DNA of 16,455 nucleotides, from the NCBI GenBank assembly GCA_965546615.1, contig CBEUVQ010000043.1:1-16455 (forward strand), given 5' to 3'. The stretch comes from CBEUVQ01 sp965546615. Its GTDB lineage: Bacteria > Bacillota > Desulfotomaculia > Desulfotomaculales > Desulfohalotomaculaceae. The translations under genes and the position numbers were made by a program. Position 1 is the stretch's first letter, and the number at the start of each line of letters is the position of its first letter. Under the pieces are notes generated by a model, which was given only the letters and a program-made list of their open reading frames with translations, searched no databases and was not told the DNA's origin. Of the stretch, positions 6,833 to 14,432 are shown in pieces.

Positions 6833-6875
6833 AAGAGGTTATGTTAGCAGCTGCTGAAAAACATAACCTCTTTTT
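6833..6875 (+). terminator. Terminator after the chemoreceptor-like gene
   Basis: AAGAGGTTATGTT (6833-6845) and AACATAACCTCTT (6860-6872) form a perfect 13-bp stem followed by T residues. The loop contains a smaller AGCAGCTGCT palindrome. A second small hairpin, GGACTG/CAGTCC (6784-6799), lies upstream. The stem may also stop the converging LysR transcript, although the T-run on that side is short. Confidence 0.85.
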
Positions 6876-6894
6876 AATATTTATTGGCAAAGGC

Positions 6895-7779
6895 CTATTG
6901 TGTATTCCTTAATTTAGTTAGGCGCTGTCGTGCCAGATTAATGAATTTTCGTACCGCTGGCGGACAATTATCTAAAGAATGAACGGCAATACCTAACGTA
7001 ATGTGCTGAGGTGGATCCAGAGGTAGCTTTCTTACATTGCATTTCCAGCGTTTGGTTATCAGTTCATTCATAATGCTCATTCCTAATCCTTGTTCAATCA
7101 TGTTGAGCGCTGCAAAATTCTCGAGTGTTGAAAAAACAATATTTGGTGAAAGCTCATACTGTTCGAGCAGCGCAGCTACATCGTCATCTCTGCCGAAAGC
7201 CGGCATAATAAACTGCTCGTTTTGACAGTAATGAATCGGATAACTTTTTAGGTTGGCAAGCGGATGATTTACCGGCAGTATTGCAAGCATAGCATCTTCT
7301 GCTAATGGAAACCATTCATAGGGCATGGGTTCTTTATAGCTTAAGAAAGCTATGTCAGCACGTTTTTCTGACAGCCATTGATCTACCTCTTGACGAATAC
7401 CTTCCATAAGGTGCAATTCGATTTGAGGATACATCTCTTTAAATTCTTTGATAACTGAGGGAAGCCAGTGACTTGAAATGCTGGAATAGGCGGCAATAGT
7501 AACAGAGCCGGTGTTAAGGCCGTTTATTTCTGCAGAAATTTGATTTAAATGATCTTCTTGTTTTATCAAATCTCTGATAACGGGGATTAATTTTTTTCCG
7601 TTTTCAGTAAGTTTAACGCCTTTTTTATCACGATAAAAAAGAGGAAATCCCAGTTCGCGTTCTAATGCGCTCACAAGCTGGCTTATGCCGGACGGTGTGT
7701 AATTCAATTCTTTAGCAGCTTTGGTAAAGCTGCCTAATTCTGCCGAAACAAGAAATGCTCTGTATTTTGAATTTTCCAT
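6895..7779 (-). CDS. LysR-family transcriptional regulator, divergent from the B3/B4 gene
   Basis: The 294-residue protein has the LysR layout: an N-terminal helix-turn-helix (SFTKAAKELNYTPSGISQLV, about residues 17-36) with the linker helix, then a two-lobe effector-binding domain from about residue 90 with GSVTIAAYSS and the late NMIEQGLGMSIM segment. An AGGAGG site precedes ATG 7779 on the minus strand. It is transcribed away from the B3/B4 domain gene, with 112 bases between the two starts and a 15-bp palindrome next to its own start. By the usual LysR arrangement it should repress itself and activate the divergent gene. The effector cannot be told from sequence; the B3/B4 neighbour hints at an amino acid or related compound. 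Confidence 0.9.
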   Translation of the reverse strand: MENSKYRAFLVSAELGSFTKAAKELNYTPSGISQLVSALERELGFPLFYRDKKGVKLTENGKKLIPVIRDLIKQEDHLNQISAEINGLNTGSVTIAAYSSISSHWLPSVIKEFKEMYPQIELHLMEGIRQEVDQWLSEKRADIAFLSYKEPMPYEWFPLAEDAMLAILPVNHPLANLKSYPIHYCQNEQFIMPAFGRDDDVAALLEQYELSPNIVFSTLENFAALNMIEQGLGMSIMNELITKRWKCNVRKLPLDPPQHITLGIAVHSLDNCPPAVRKFINLARQRLTKLRNTQ

Positions 7780-7792
7780 AGCTCCTCCTGTG

Positions 7793-7807
7793 TTAAGTAT
7801 TACTTAA
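7793..7807. promoter_or_regulatory. LysR-type operator palindrome
   Basis: TTAAGTA-T-TACTTAA is a perfect 7-1-7 palindrome and contains the T-N11-A core typical of LysR binding sites. It lies between the divergent starts at 7779 and 7892. The B3/B4 gene has a consensus -10 box TATAAT at 7853-7858, with weak TTGTTA-like -35 elements near 7832. Confidence 0.55.
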
Positions 7808-7891
7808 TATATAGTTAAAAAGTTATCACTTTTGTTAATACAAAATTCATTATATAATTGAAGCATATTAGTTTCAATGAGGAGGCCGATT

Positions 7892-8548
7892 ATGAAAATA
7901 ATTATTTCAGAAGATATACAAGAAGCATGTAAAGACGCATCATTGGGAGTTCTGCGCTATAGTGCGGAGGTTACTAAAAGCTCTCCCGAATTATTAAAAG
8001 AATTTGATCAAGTAATTTCAGAAATAAGAGAGAAGTATACACTGGCTGATATTGTTGAGAACAGCCATATTAAATCAACACGACTTGCGTATAAGAGTTT
8101 GGGTAAAGACCCAAATCGTTATCGAAATGCAGCAGAAGCGATGCTGCGGCGTGTGGTTAAAGAAAATAACTTGTACCGCATTAACAATGTTGTGGATATA
8201 AACAATATCATTTCAATTTCATCCGGATATTCAATCGGTTCGTATAACTTAAGTCAACTAAAAGGAGATATTGTTTTAAAGCGAGCAGAAGAAGGAACTT
8301 GTTACTCCGGGATTGGCAAAGATAAAGTTAATATTGAATATTTACCGACATTATATGATTCAGAAGGACCATTCGGCAATCCCACCAGCGATAGCAAAAG
8401 AGCGATGGTAAAACTTGATAATCAAGAAATAATCAGCGTAATTTATTCATTCGACGGAAAAGAAGAGTTAAGCGAATGGTTGGATAAATTTTCAGAGTTA
8501 TTAAAGCAGTATGCAGGGATTTCAGAGATTGAAAAACAAATCGTTTGA
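7892..8548 (+). CDS. B3/B4 tRNA-editing-like domain protein
   Basis: The 218-residue protein carries the B3/B4 domain (PF03483) also found in the phenylalanyl-tRNA synthetase beta subunit, where it hydrolyses mischarged tRNA. Family features are DPNRYRNAAEAMLRRVVK (about 73-90), LYRINNVVDINNIISISSGY (about 94-113), SIGSYNLSQLKGDIVLKRA and the core EGPFGNPTSDSKRAMV (about 160-175). Stand-alone members are common in bacteria; some may edit in trans, but most are uncharacterised. ATG 7892 has AGGAGG (7880-7885) six bases upstream and is preferred over the in-frame ATG at 7877, which overlaps that site. It is divergent from a LysR gene and is its likely target. No clear terminator follows; a broken polyferredoxin begins 25 bases after the stop. 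Confidence 0.85.
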   Translation: MKIIISEDIQEACKDASLGVLRYSAEVTKSSPELLKEFDQVISEIREKYTLADIVENSHIKSTRLAYKSLGKDPNRYRNAAEAMLRRVVKENNLYRINNVVDINNIISISSGYSIGSYNLSQLKGDIVLKRAEEGTCYSGIGKDKVNIEYLPTLYDSEGPFGNPTSDSKRAMVKLDNQEIISVIYSFDGKEELSEWLDKFSELLKQYAGISEIEKQIV

Positions 8549-8573
8549 GTAAGCTGCAAATCATTTTAGCGCG

Positions 8574-8957
8574 ATGTTTTGTGCTCCGGAAGTCAGGATT
8601 AAATTCTACTTCTGGGGCTTTTTAATAGTATCTGCAGCATTCATTGTTATGATATCTTTTCTCATTATTGCGATATTCTTTGAAAGGCCTTTCTGCAATT
8701 ATTTTTGCACAGAAGCTGTGAAATACGGTGTATTTAGTTTAACTAGAATCTTTTCAATTAAAAGAAACCAAGATACATGTGTGGGATGCAAAAAATGTGA
8801 GAAAGCATGTCCAATGAATATCGATGTTTCAGTTAGAGATCAAATACGTCACGGACAATGTATTAACTGTTTCCAATGTATTAGTGCATGTCCTGTTGAA
8901 GGTACTTTGACATATGGTCGCGTGAACATAAAGAGGAATAAAGATGCGATGAATTAA
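8574..8957 (+). pseudogene. N-terminally truncated 4Fe-4S polyferredoxin (NapH-like) remnant
   Basis: The 127 residues match the C-terminal half of membrane 4Fe-4S proteins of the NapH/polyferredoxin type. There is a membrane helix (about 15-35), then ERPFCNYFCTEAVKYGVFS, and two ferredoxin motifs, CVGCKKCEKACP (about 69-80) and CINCFQCISACP (about 96-107). Full-length relatives have further membrane helices and a cysteine motif ahead of this, which are missing. The apparent ATG 8574 has no ribosome binding site. The motif after the helix reads C-T-E-A, where relatives usually have C-P-E-G. Together these indicate a decaying fragment rather than a working gene. Relatives pass electrons between quinols or flavoproteins and other redox enzymes at the membrane. 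Confidence 0.7.
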
Positions 8958-8982
8958 ATTTACACAGTAAGAATTTTTATCT

Positions 8983-9013
8983 TCCCTCAGACTAATAAGT
9001 TTGAGGGATTTTT
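8983..9013 (+). terminator. Terminator after the polyferredoxin remnant
   Basis: TCCCTCA (8983-8989) pairs with TGAGGGA (9002-9008) around a 12-base loop, followed by TTTTT. A weaker CCGG/CCGG hairpin at 9050-9068 lies beyond it, next to the end of the converging LysR gene. Confidence 0.7.
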
Positions 9014-9073
9014 ATTTAAGGGGGTAATTTTGTCAATACAAAAGTTGACCGGCCTGATAAAATCCGGCTCTTT

Positions 9074-9970
9074 TTATTTCTCTTTAGCATCATTTTCTTC
9101 CGTTAATAATTCAGTAAAAACTGATACTGCTTTTGTTTCAAAAGAAGATTGTTTCTTAACGAATGAAAATGTCCGATAAAAAGGCGTATGATCTAATGGA
9201 AGAACGGTTAATGTCTGTAAGGTCAATTCTTTTCGAACCGTCCACTGGGACAGAAAGGCAACTCCTAGACCAGCTTCGACTGATTCTTTTATGATTTGTG
9301 TACTTCCAAATTCCATCATTTTCACTTTTTCAATCTTAAGTGATTGAAAAAGCTTATCAACTGCTTCCCTCGTTCCGGAACCTTCCTCGCGTACAATCCA
9401 TGTCACTTCTTGCAGGTCTTCTAATGTTATGTTTTCTTTTTTTGCCAAAGGATGATTAGGAGATATAAAGACGTGTAAAGTGTCTGTTGCAAAAGGAGAT
9501 ATGATTAACCCTTTTCTGTGATATTTTGACTCAATTAAACCAATGTCCAGGTGATTTTCAGCGACAAGTTCTGATATCTCTTTTGAATTTTCAATTGTAA
9601 TTTTTGGATTAATAAGCGGGTATCTTTTTTTCATTGCAGCGATAATAGATGGCAGAAAATACTCGCCGATTGTATAACTTGCTCCGATTTTTATTTCCCC
9701 GCTTGCCTGATTTGTTATATCATCCACAAGTCTTTTCATTTTTGCAATAAGAGATAAAATTTCTTTTGCGTGTGCATATACAATTTCTCCTGCATAATTT
9801 AAGCGAACATATTTATTCGTCCTCTCTAAAAGTTTGACACCCATTTGACCTTCTAACCCCTGGATATATTGGCTTACCGCCGGCTGCGTCATGTGCAGCT
9901 CTTCTGCAGCTCTTGAAAAATTTTTATTTTCTACAACTTTTACAAAAACCTCTAATGCTTGCTCCAACAT
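9074..9970 (-). CDS. LysR-family regulator (CysL/YeiE/CbbR-like), divergent from the YeiH-type exporter
   Basis: The 298-residue protein has a LysR helix-turn-helix (NFSRAAEELHMTQPAVSQYI, about 17-36) and an effector domain beginning GEIKIGASYTIGEYFLPSII (about 91-110). It has the WIVREEGSGTREAVD segment typical of the CysL/CbbR/YeiE branch and VEAGLGVAFLSQW near the end. This branch often sits divergent to a YeiH-family transporter, exactly as here, which supports joint control of sulfur-anion export or a related process. ATG 9970 follows a TAGGAGTGAG site on the minus strand. The final residues are charged and variable. I cannot assign the effector from sequence. Confidence 0.9.
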   Translation of the reverse strand: MLEQALEVFVKVVENKNFSRAAEELHMTQPAVSQYIQGLEGQMGVKLLERTNKYVRLNYAGEIVYAHAKEILSLIAKMKRLVDDITNQASGEIKIGASYTIGEYFLPSIIAAMKKRYPLINPKITIENSKEISELVAENHLDIGLIESKYHRKGLIISPFATDTLHVFISPNHPLAKKENITLEDLQEVTWIVREEGSGTREAVDKLFQSLKIEKVKMMEFGSTQIIKESVEAGLGVAFLSQWTVRKELTLQTLTVLPLDHTPFYRTFSFVKKQSSFETKAVSVFTELLTEENDAKEK

Positions 9971-9998
9971 AACTCACTCCTATCATTAGCATGTACTT

Positions 9999-10018
9999 AT
10001 TATGAATATATTTATAAT
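9999..10018. promoter_or_regulatory. Candidate LysR operator in the divergent region
   Basis: ATTATGAATATATTTATAAT is an inverted repeat with 9 of 10 arm positions matching, and it contains T-N11-A spacing. It lies between starts 9970 and 10086. A CATAAT -10-like box for the exporter is at 10044-10049, with weak TTTACT-like bases ahead of it. Confidence 0.45.
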
Positions 10019-10085
10019 TTATTTTACTTATCATTAATTTTAGCATAATCTAGATTTCGGAAACAACGGTAGAGGAGGAGTTATT

Positions 10086-11123
10086 ATGGAAGTACTTTGC
10101 AGCCGTCAAAAGCAAATATCAGAGAATAATCTAAAAATGAAAGCTGTATCTTTGCTTGGCGGCATAGGGTTTACTACCTTAATTGCCGGTATAGGATGGG
10201 GGTTGTCCTATTTTCCGGGTTTTCAAAAAGTTGGAGCAATGGCTCTTGCAATTATCATTGCAATTATTTATCGACAAATATGGGATTATCCAGAAACTCT
10301 TCGCTGTGGAATTGATTTTTCGTCAAAAAATATTTTAAAAATAGCTATTGTATTATACGGCTTAAAGTTAAACATTCTATTGATATTACAAGAAGGGTTA
10401 GGATTAGTAGCCATCGATGCATTGGTTATAACTTTTGCTGTCGGCGTTTCAGTATTAATCGGCAAAAAGATAAAGGCAGATCCAACACTTTCTTTGTTAA
10501 TTGGTATTGGAACCGGGGTTTGTGGAGCGGCTGCAATCGCAGCAGTCTCACCAATTATAAAACCCAAAAGTGAGGATACAGCAATTGCAGTCGGAATGAT
10601 TGCGCTGATTGGTACGATTTTTGCGCTGATGTATTCATTCTTTTTCCCATTTATGCCAATTGACAGTGAGACATATGGAATTTGGTCCGGAATTAGTTTG
10701 CATGAAATTGCCAATGTTGCTTTAGCAGCACAAATAGCCGGTCAGGATGCCTTGGCAATTGCATTACTTGCCAAACTTGGACGAGTATTTTTGCTTATCC
10801 CGCTTTGCTTTATACTGATGTATTGGATGAAAAGAAAAGGTGGAAAGGATGAAAAAACAGCGATTCCATTCCCATGGTTTTTAATCGGATTCGTGATCAT
10901 GAGTGTTATTGGGAATTATGTTATAACCTATCAGCCAATGGGATTACATAAGTTAATTGATCCTATAGCCGGTGTTTCTCGCTTCCTATTAACAATGGCA
11001 ATGGTTGGTCTTGGGTTAAATATTCATTTGCATCAAATAAGAACAAAAGCGTTAAGACCTTTGGTTGTTTTAGGCATTACGTCTGTTTTATTAGCCGGTG
11101 TTGCACTTATTTTAATTAAATAA
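10086..11123 (+). CDS. YeiH-family putative sulfur-anion exporter
   Basis: The 345-residue protein is a polytopic membrane protein of the YeiH/UPF0324 family (PF03601), with about ten hydrophobic helices. Diagnostic segments are YPETLRCGIDFSSKNILKIA (about 68-87), LKLNILLILQEG, the glycine-rich GVCGAAAIAAVSPIIK around Cys146, and GVSRFLLTMAMVGLGLNIHL near the C-terminus. Members have been proposed to export sulfate or sulfite produced from organosulfur compounds; experimental support is limited. ATG 10086 follows a purine-rich GAGGAGGAG site. It is divergent from a CysL/YeiE-like LysR gene 115 bases away. No strong terminator follows, so transcription might reach the SdpI-type gene at 11227. 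Confidence 0.9.
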   Translation: MEVLCSRQKQISENNLKMKAVSLLGGIGFTTLIAGIGWGLSYFPGFQKVGAMALAIIIAIIYRQIWDYPETLRCGIDFSSKNILKIAIVLYGLKLNILLILQEGLGLVAIDALVITFAVGVSVLIGKKIKADPTLSLLIGIGTGVCGAAAIAAVSPIIKPKSEDTAIAVGMIALIGTIFALMYSFFFPFMPIDSETYGIWSGISLHEIANVALAAQIAGQDALAIALLAKLGRVFLLIPLCFILMYWMKRKGGKDEKTAIPFPWFLIGFVIMSVIGNYVITYQPMGLHKLIDPIAGVSRFLLTMAMVGLGLNIHLHQIRTKALRPLVVLGITSVLLAGVALILIK

Positions 11124-11226
11124 TGAAGAGACTATTTTTGCAGCCAATTGTACAGTCAAGCGGTTTACTGTCGACGGTTGATTGTATTAAAATAAAAACA
11201 TACTCATTTACAAGGGGAGGTTGTAT

Positions 11227-11847
11227 ATGAGTTTTAAAAGAATGCTATATTGGCTGTGTTTTTTAGTTCCATATGTTTGGATTGCATTTTTTTATAATAA
11301 TATACCAAATGAAGTTTTCGGAATAACCAAAGCAGTTTTTATAGGGTACTGTTTTGCTGCTAATTTATTAATTGTGTTATTTTTATCTTATCGATTAAAA
11401 CATATGGAAAAACAATCAAATTTGCCTCCTTCACATAAGTTTAATTGGGCTGTAATGACAGTAATTAATATAGTTCCGCTTTTGTTGGTATTGTATGCAG
11501 CAGAATTTTCTTTGGGCTTTAATCTGCCTAAAATGATTTCGCTGATTTGTGGATTTATATTCTTAATATTTGCTTTTTATTTTCCTAAGATTAAGCAAAA
11601 TGAAGTTATAGGGATTAAAACAAAATGGACGTTAAAAAGTGAAGATGTATGGAATAAGACACATCGGGCAGGTGCAGCAGCTTGGATAATCGGAGGAGCT
11701 TTATTTATAGGAAATATTTTTTCTGCATCTGAGCAGATGTATGTCTTAAATATAGTTTTGGGACTGTGTTTTGTTATTGTTGTGCCGTATGTATATTCGT
11801 TTATAATTTGGAATAAAGAACAAAAAAATGAGCAAATCAAGAGCTAA
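11227..11847 (+). CDS. SdpI-family membrane protein
   Basis: The 206-residue protein has about six hydrophobic helices and the SdpI-family signature (PF13630) EVIGIKTKWTLKSEDVWNKT followed by HRAGAAAWIIGG (about residues 123-154). In Bacillus subtilis SdpI gives immunity to the SdpC toxin and takes part in signalling, but most homologues are not next to toxin genes and none is visible here. ATG 11227 is chosen because GGGGAGG (11214-11220) lies six bases upstream. An in-frame TTG at 11221 directly abuts that site. The preceding gap has only weak promoter-like boxes. A terminator at 11945 probably ends the transcript. Confidence 0.85.
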   Translation: MSFKRMLYWLCFLVPYVWIAFFYNNIPNEVFGITKAVFIGYCFAANLLIVLFLSYRLKHMEKQSNLPPSHKFNWAVMTVINIVPLLLVLYAAEFSLGFNLPKMISLICGFIFLIFAFYFPKIKQNEVIGIKTKWTLKSEDVWNKTHRAGAAAWIIGGALFIGNIFSASEQMYVLNIVLGLCFVIVVPYVYSFIIWNKEQKNEQIKS

Positions 11848-11944
11848 GCTGTAAAATGCTGTACAAAGGGATTGTAAAAGTCTTTTCTTTTAGAGCCTGC
11901 AAAGAATAGGGTAAGAGATAATAAGAAAATAGTGCGGGCGTTGA

Positions 11945-11972
11945 GCATCTGTTAATTACAGGTGCTTTTTTT
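11945..11972 (+). terminator. Terminator after the SdpI-type gene
   Basis: GCATCTGT (11945-11952) and ACAGGTGC (11958-11965) form an 8-bp stem with one G-U pair, followed by seven T residues. Confidence 0.75.
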
Positions 11973-11979
11973 AATGCTC

Positions 11980-12066
11980 ATTTACCGCTGCAGAAATGGC
12001 TGCTTATCCCGGTATGGACAATGCGGTAAATTGCTTTAAAAAATGGGGATATTTTTAAGGCAATTT
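11980..12066 (+). repeat. Two overlapping inverted repeats in a gene-free gap
   Basis: The 302-base gap 11848-12149 has no supported gene. ATTTACCGC (11980-11988) is exactly complementary to GCGGTAAAT (12023-12031). A second, longer hairpin pairs 12028-12042 with 12052-12066 over 15 positions with one G-U pair, around the loop ATGGGGATA. The two share bases 12028-12031, so only one can form at a time. No T-run follows the second. They could be alternative RNA folds or the edge of a small mobile or inserted segment. Confidence 0.65.
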
Positions 12067-12109
12067 GTAAAAATAAACACAACTATAAAAATGCATAATA
12101 AAACTATAT

Positions 12110-12123
12110 TTTGTTTAAACAAA
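12110..12123. promoter_or_regulatory. 14-bp palindrome ahead of the Tm-1-like gene
   Basis: TTTGTTTAAACAAA is a perfect palindrome 26 bases before the GTG start at 12150. It follows a TATATT -10-like box (12105-12110). It is a candidate operator, but no matching regulator gene is adjacent and the -35 region is poor. Confidence 0.35.
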
Positions 12124-12149
12124 TTCGTTAAACGGAAAGGAGTGTAAGG

Positions 12150-13373
12150 GTGGATAAAACAATTGCCATATCAGGTACGTTTGATACTAAGGGGCAGGAA
12201 TTTTTGTTCGTGAAGGAATTAATTGAATCATTGGGTTTTCGTACCTTTACAATTCATACCGGTACATTCGATCCCCAATTTGAGCCCGATGTTTCAAACC
12301 GTGAAGTTGCCCAAGCAGCCGGTAAGGATATTGATGAGGTTGTAAGCCGGAAAGACAGAGCCTATGCCACCGATACCCTCGCCAAAGGAATGGAAGTGCT
12401 GCTGCCGAAGTTGTTCAATGAAGGCAAATTTGACGGAATTATTTCATTGGGCGGAACGGGCGGCACAGCCATCGCAACGGCAGGAATGAGAAAATTGCCG
12501 ATCGGTGTGCCGAAAGTGATGGTCTCGACAGTTGCTTCCGGGAATACCACTCCTTATGTCGGGCTGAGCGATCTTGTCATGTTTCCGTCTATTGTGGATG
12601 TTGCCGGGATTAACGCCATTTCGGCGAGAATTTTTTCCAATGCGGTATACGCTGTTACCGGAATGCTGCGGCATGATTTTAAGATGACTAAAGAGCAAAA
12701 ACCGCTGATTGCGGCAACGATGTTCGGGCTTACAACACCTTGCGTAAATTACGCCAAAAGTTATTTAGAAGAGCGTGGATACGAATTGGTCGTTTTTCAT
12801 GCGACGGGTATTGGCGGAAGAACGATGGAAAGTTTAATCGCAAACGGATTTTTTGAAGGCGTTTTAGATATTACAACAACCGAATGGGCAGACGAAACGG
12901 TTGGAGGCGTTTTGGCGGGAGGCCCCCATCGCTTGGAAGCTGCCGGCAAACATGGGGTGCCGCAAGTTGTATCGCTCGGCGCAATTGATATGGTGAATTT
13001 TGGACCGCGGGAAACTGTTCCTTCCCAATTTGCCAATAGGAAGTTTTATCAGCACAATCCATCTGTTACACTCATGCGGACGACGGTGGAAGAAAACCGA
13101 AAAATCGGCGAAACGATTGCGGAAAAATTAAATATGGCATCCGGCTATACCGCTTTGCTTATCCCTTTAAAAGGGCTTTCCGGTTTGGATGCGGAAGGCA
13201 AACCCTTTGAGGGCAAGAAAGAAGACAAAATGTTATTCGATACAGTGAAGGAAAAACTCGATCCGAACAAAGTGGAAATTATAGAAATCGATGCCCATAT
13301 TAATGATCAAATCTTCGGTGAAACAGCTGCACAAAAATTGATCGAACTCATTGAGAAAAAAAGGAGCGAATGA
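12150..13373 (+). CDS. Tm-1-like ATP-binding domain protein (UPF0261)
   Basis: The 407-residue protein belongs to the UPF0261/Tm-1-like family (PF06792). The N-terminus has ISGTFDTKGQEFLFVKELIE (about 7-26). A glycine-rich nucleotide-binding stretch GIISLGGTGGTAIATAG lies around residues 96-112 and is followed by VSTVASGNTTPYVG. The C-terminal half has HATGIGGRTMESLI and PQVVSLGAIDMVNFGPRET. The start is GTG 12150, seven bases after AAAGGAG. In plants this domain is the N-terminal half of Tm-1, which binds ATP and blocks tomato mosaic virus replication; the bacterial role is unknown. The next gene encodes the other half of Tm-1 and is translationally linked. The gene is richer in G+C than its left-hand neighbours. 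Confidence 0.92.
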   Translation: MDKTIAISGTFDTKGQEFLFVKELIESLGFRTFTIHTGTFDPQFEPDVSNREVAQAAGKDIDEVVSRKDRAYATDTLAKGMEVLLPKLFNEGKFDGIISLGGTGGTAIATAGMRKLPIGVPKVMVSTVASGNTTPYVGLSDLVMFPSIVDVAGINAISARIFSNAVYAVTGMLRHDFKMTKEQKPLIAATMFGLTTPCVNYAKSYLEERGYELVVFHATGIGGRTMESLIANGFFEGVLDITTTEWADETVGGVLAGGPHRLEAAGKHGVPQVVSLGAIDMVNFGPRETVPSQFANRKFYQHNPSVTLMRTTVEENRKIGETIAEKLNMASGYTALLIPLKGLSGLDAEGKPFEGKKEDKMLFDTVKEKLDPNKVEIIEIDAHINDQIFGETAAQKLIELIEKKRSE

Positions 13374-13375
13374 AC

Positions 13376-14200
13376 ATGGCGTCAAGACAAGAAATTTTAA
13401 AACGTTTTCGGGATACTATCGCAAAAGGAAATATTTTATTGGGGGTCGGCGCCGGCACCGGCATTACGGCAAAAAGCAGTGAAGCCGGCGGAGCGGATAT
13501 GTTAATTATCTACAACTCCGGTCGCTACCGGATGGCCGGGCGGGGGTCGCTGGCAGGCTTGCTTTCTTATGGGGATGCAAACCAAATCGTTGTCGAAATG
13601 GGTAACGAAGTACTGCCCGTTGTGAAAGATACGCCCGTACTTGCCGGAGTAAACGGAACGGACCCTTTCCGGGTGATGGATGTATTTTTAAAACAATTAA
13701 AGGACCAAGGTTTCAGCGGGGTGCAGAACTTCCCCACAGTTGGATTGATTGACGGGGTATTCCGGAAAAACTTGGAAGAAACCGGCATGGGTTATGATTT
13801 GGAAGTGGATATGATCCGCAAAGCACATGAATTGGATATGCTCACTACGCCTTACGTTTTTGACGAAGAACAAGCGAAAAAAATGGCAGAAGCCGGTGCG
13901 GATGTTTTGGTTGCACATATGGGATTAACGACAAAAGGAACGATTGGTGCGAAAACGGCTTTAACGTTGAATGACTGTGTGGAAAGAATCAAAAAAATTG
14001 TCGATGTCGGCCGATCCGTCAATCCCGATATTTTAGTGATCGCCCACGGCGGACCGATTGCCGAACCGGAAGATGCCGAATACGTCATTCAACGGGTGGA
14101 CGGCGTTGTCGGATTTTTCGGCGCCTCCAGTATTGAAAGGTTTGCCGCTGAAAAGGGAATTAAAGCGCAAACGGAAGCATTTAAAAAGATAAAAAAATAA
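13376..14200 (+). CDS. TIM-barrel protein, PEP-hydrolase-like / Tm-1 C-terminal family
   Basis: The 274-residue protein is a TIM-barrel enzyme-like protein of PF09370, annotated in databases as phosphoenolpyruvate hydrolase family. It has GVGAGTGITAKSSEAGGAD (about 23-41), YNSGRYRMAGRGSLAGLL (about 46-63), VLAGVNGTDPF, NFPTVGLIDGVFR and the late IAHGGPIAEPEDA. ATG 13376 is nine bases after AAGGAG (13361-13366). The in-frame ATG 13370 overlaps the previous stop as ATGA but is only three bases from that site. Either start means the pair is translationally coupled. The substrate has not been shown for this group as far as I know; action together with the upstream ATP-binding protein is inferred from coupling and from the fused plant protein. 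Confidence 0.9.
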   Translation: MASRQEILKRFRDTIAKGNILLGVGAGTGITAKSSEAGGADMLIIYNSGRYRMAGRGSLAGLLSYGDANQIVVEMGNEVLPVVKDTPVLAGVNGTDPFRVMDVFLKQLKDQGFSGVQNFPTVGLIDGVFRKNLEETGMGYDLEVDMIRKAHELDMLTTPYVFDEEQAKKMAEAGADVLVAHMGLTTKGTIGAKTALTLNDCVERIKKIVDVGRSVNPDILVIAHGGPIAEPEDAEYVIQRVDGVVGFFGASSIERFAAEKGIKAQTEAFKKIKK

Positions 14201-14229
14201 AGAAAAAGAGAACGGGTAAATACTGCGGG

Positions 14230-14258
14230 GGTGCCTCAAAAAAGGGGCACCTTCTGTT
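14230..14258 (+). terminator. Terminator after the Tm-1-like gene pair
   Basis: GGTGCCTC (14230-14237) pairs with GGGGCACC (14244-14251), with one T-G pair, around an A6 loop. It is followed by TTCTGTTT. No gene is seen between here and 14427. Confidence 0.7.
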
Positions 14259-14432
14259 TGTCAGCAGGTTTGCGGAATGATATTGACGGCCAAAATCTGC
14301 TTTCCTCAATTTTTCGTCTGCTGTTATCAGATAAAAAATGAAGACTTTTGTACAATCCTTTGAATTACTTGCGATTATATGGCAATATAAGAGAGGTAAA
14401 AACGATTTATTTTTGACGAAGGGAAGATGATT

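Noticed and set aside
11227..11847. SdpI-type protein as the immunity part of a toxin system
   Set aside because: No SdpC- or SdpA/B-like gene is nearby, so an immunity role is not supported by context.
11848..12149. Possible small gene in the gap before the Tm-1-like gene
   Set aside because: No frame with a ribosome binding site and meaningful length; the gap is explained by a terminator, hairpins and a palindrome.
12444..13062. Several open frames on the minus strand within the Tm-1-like gene
   Set aside because: They come from the high G+C content of the gene; none has a start signal or recognisable protein features.
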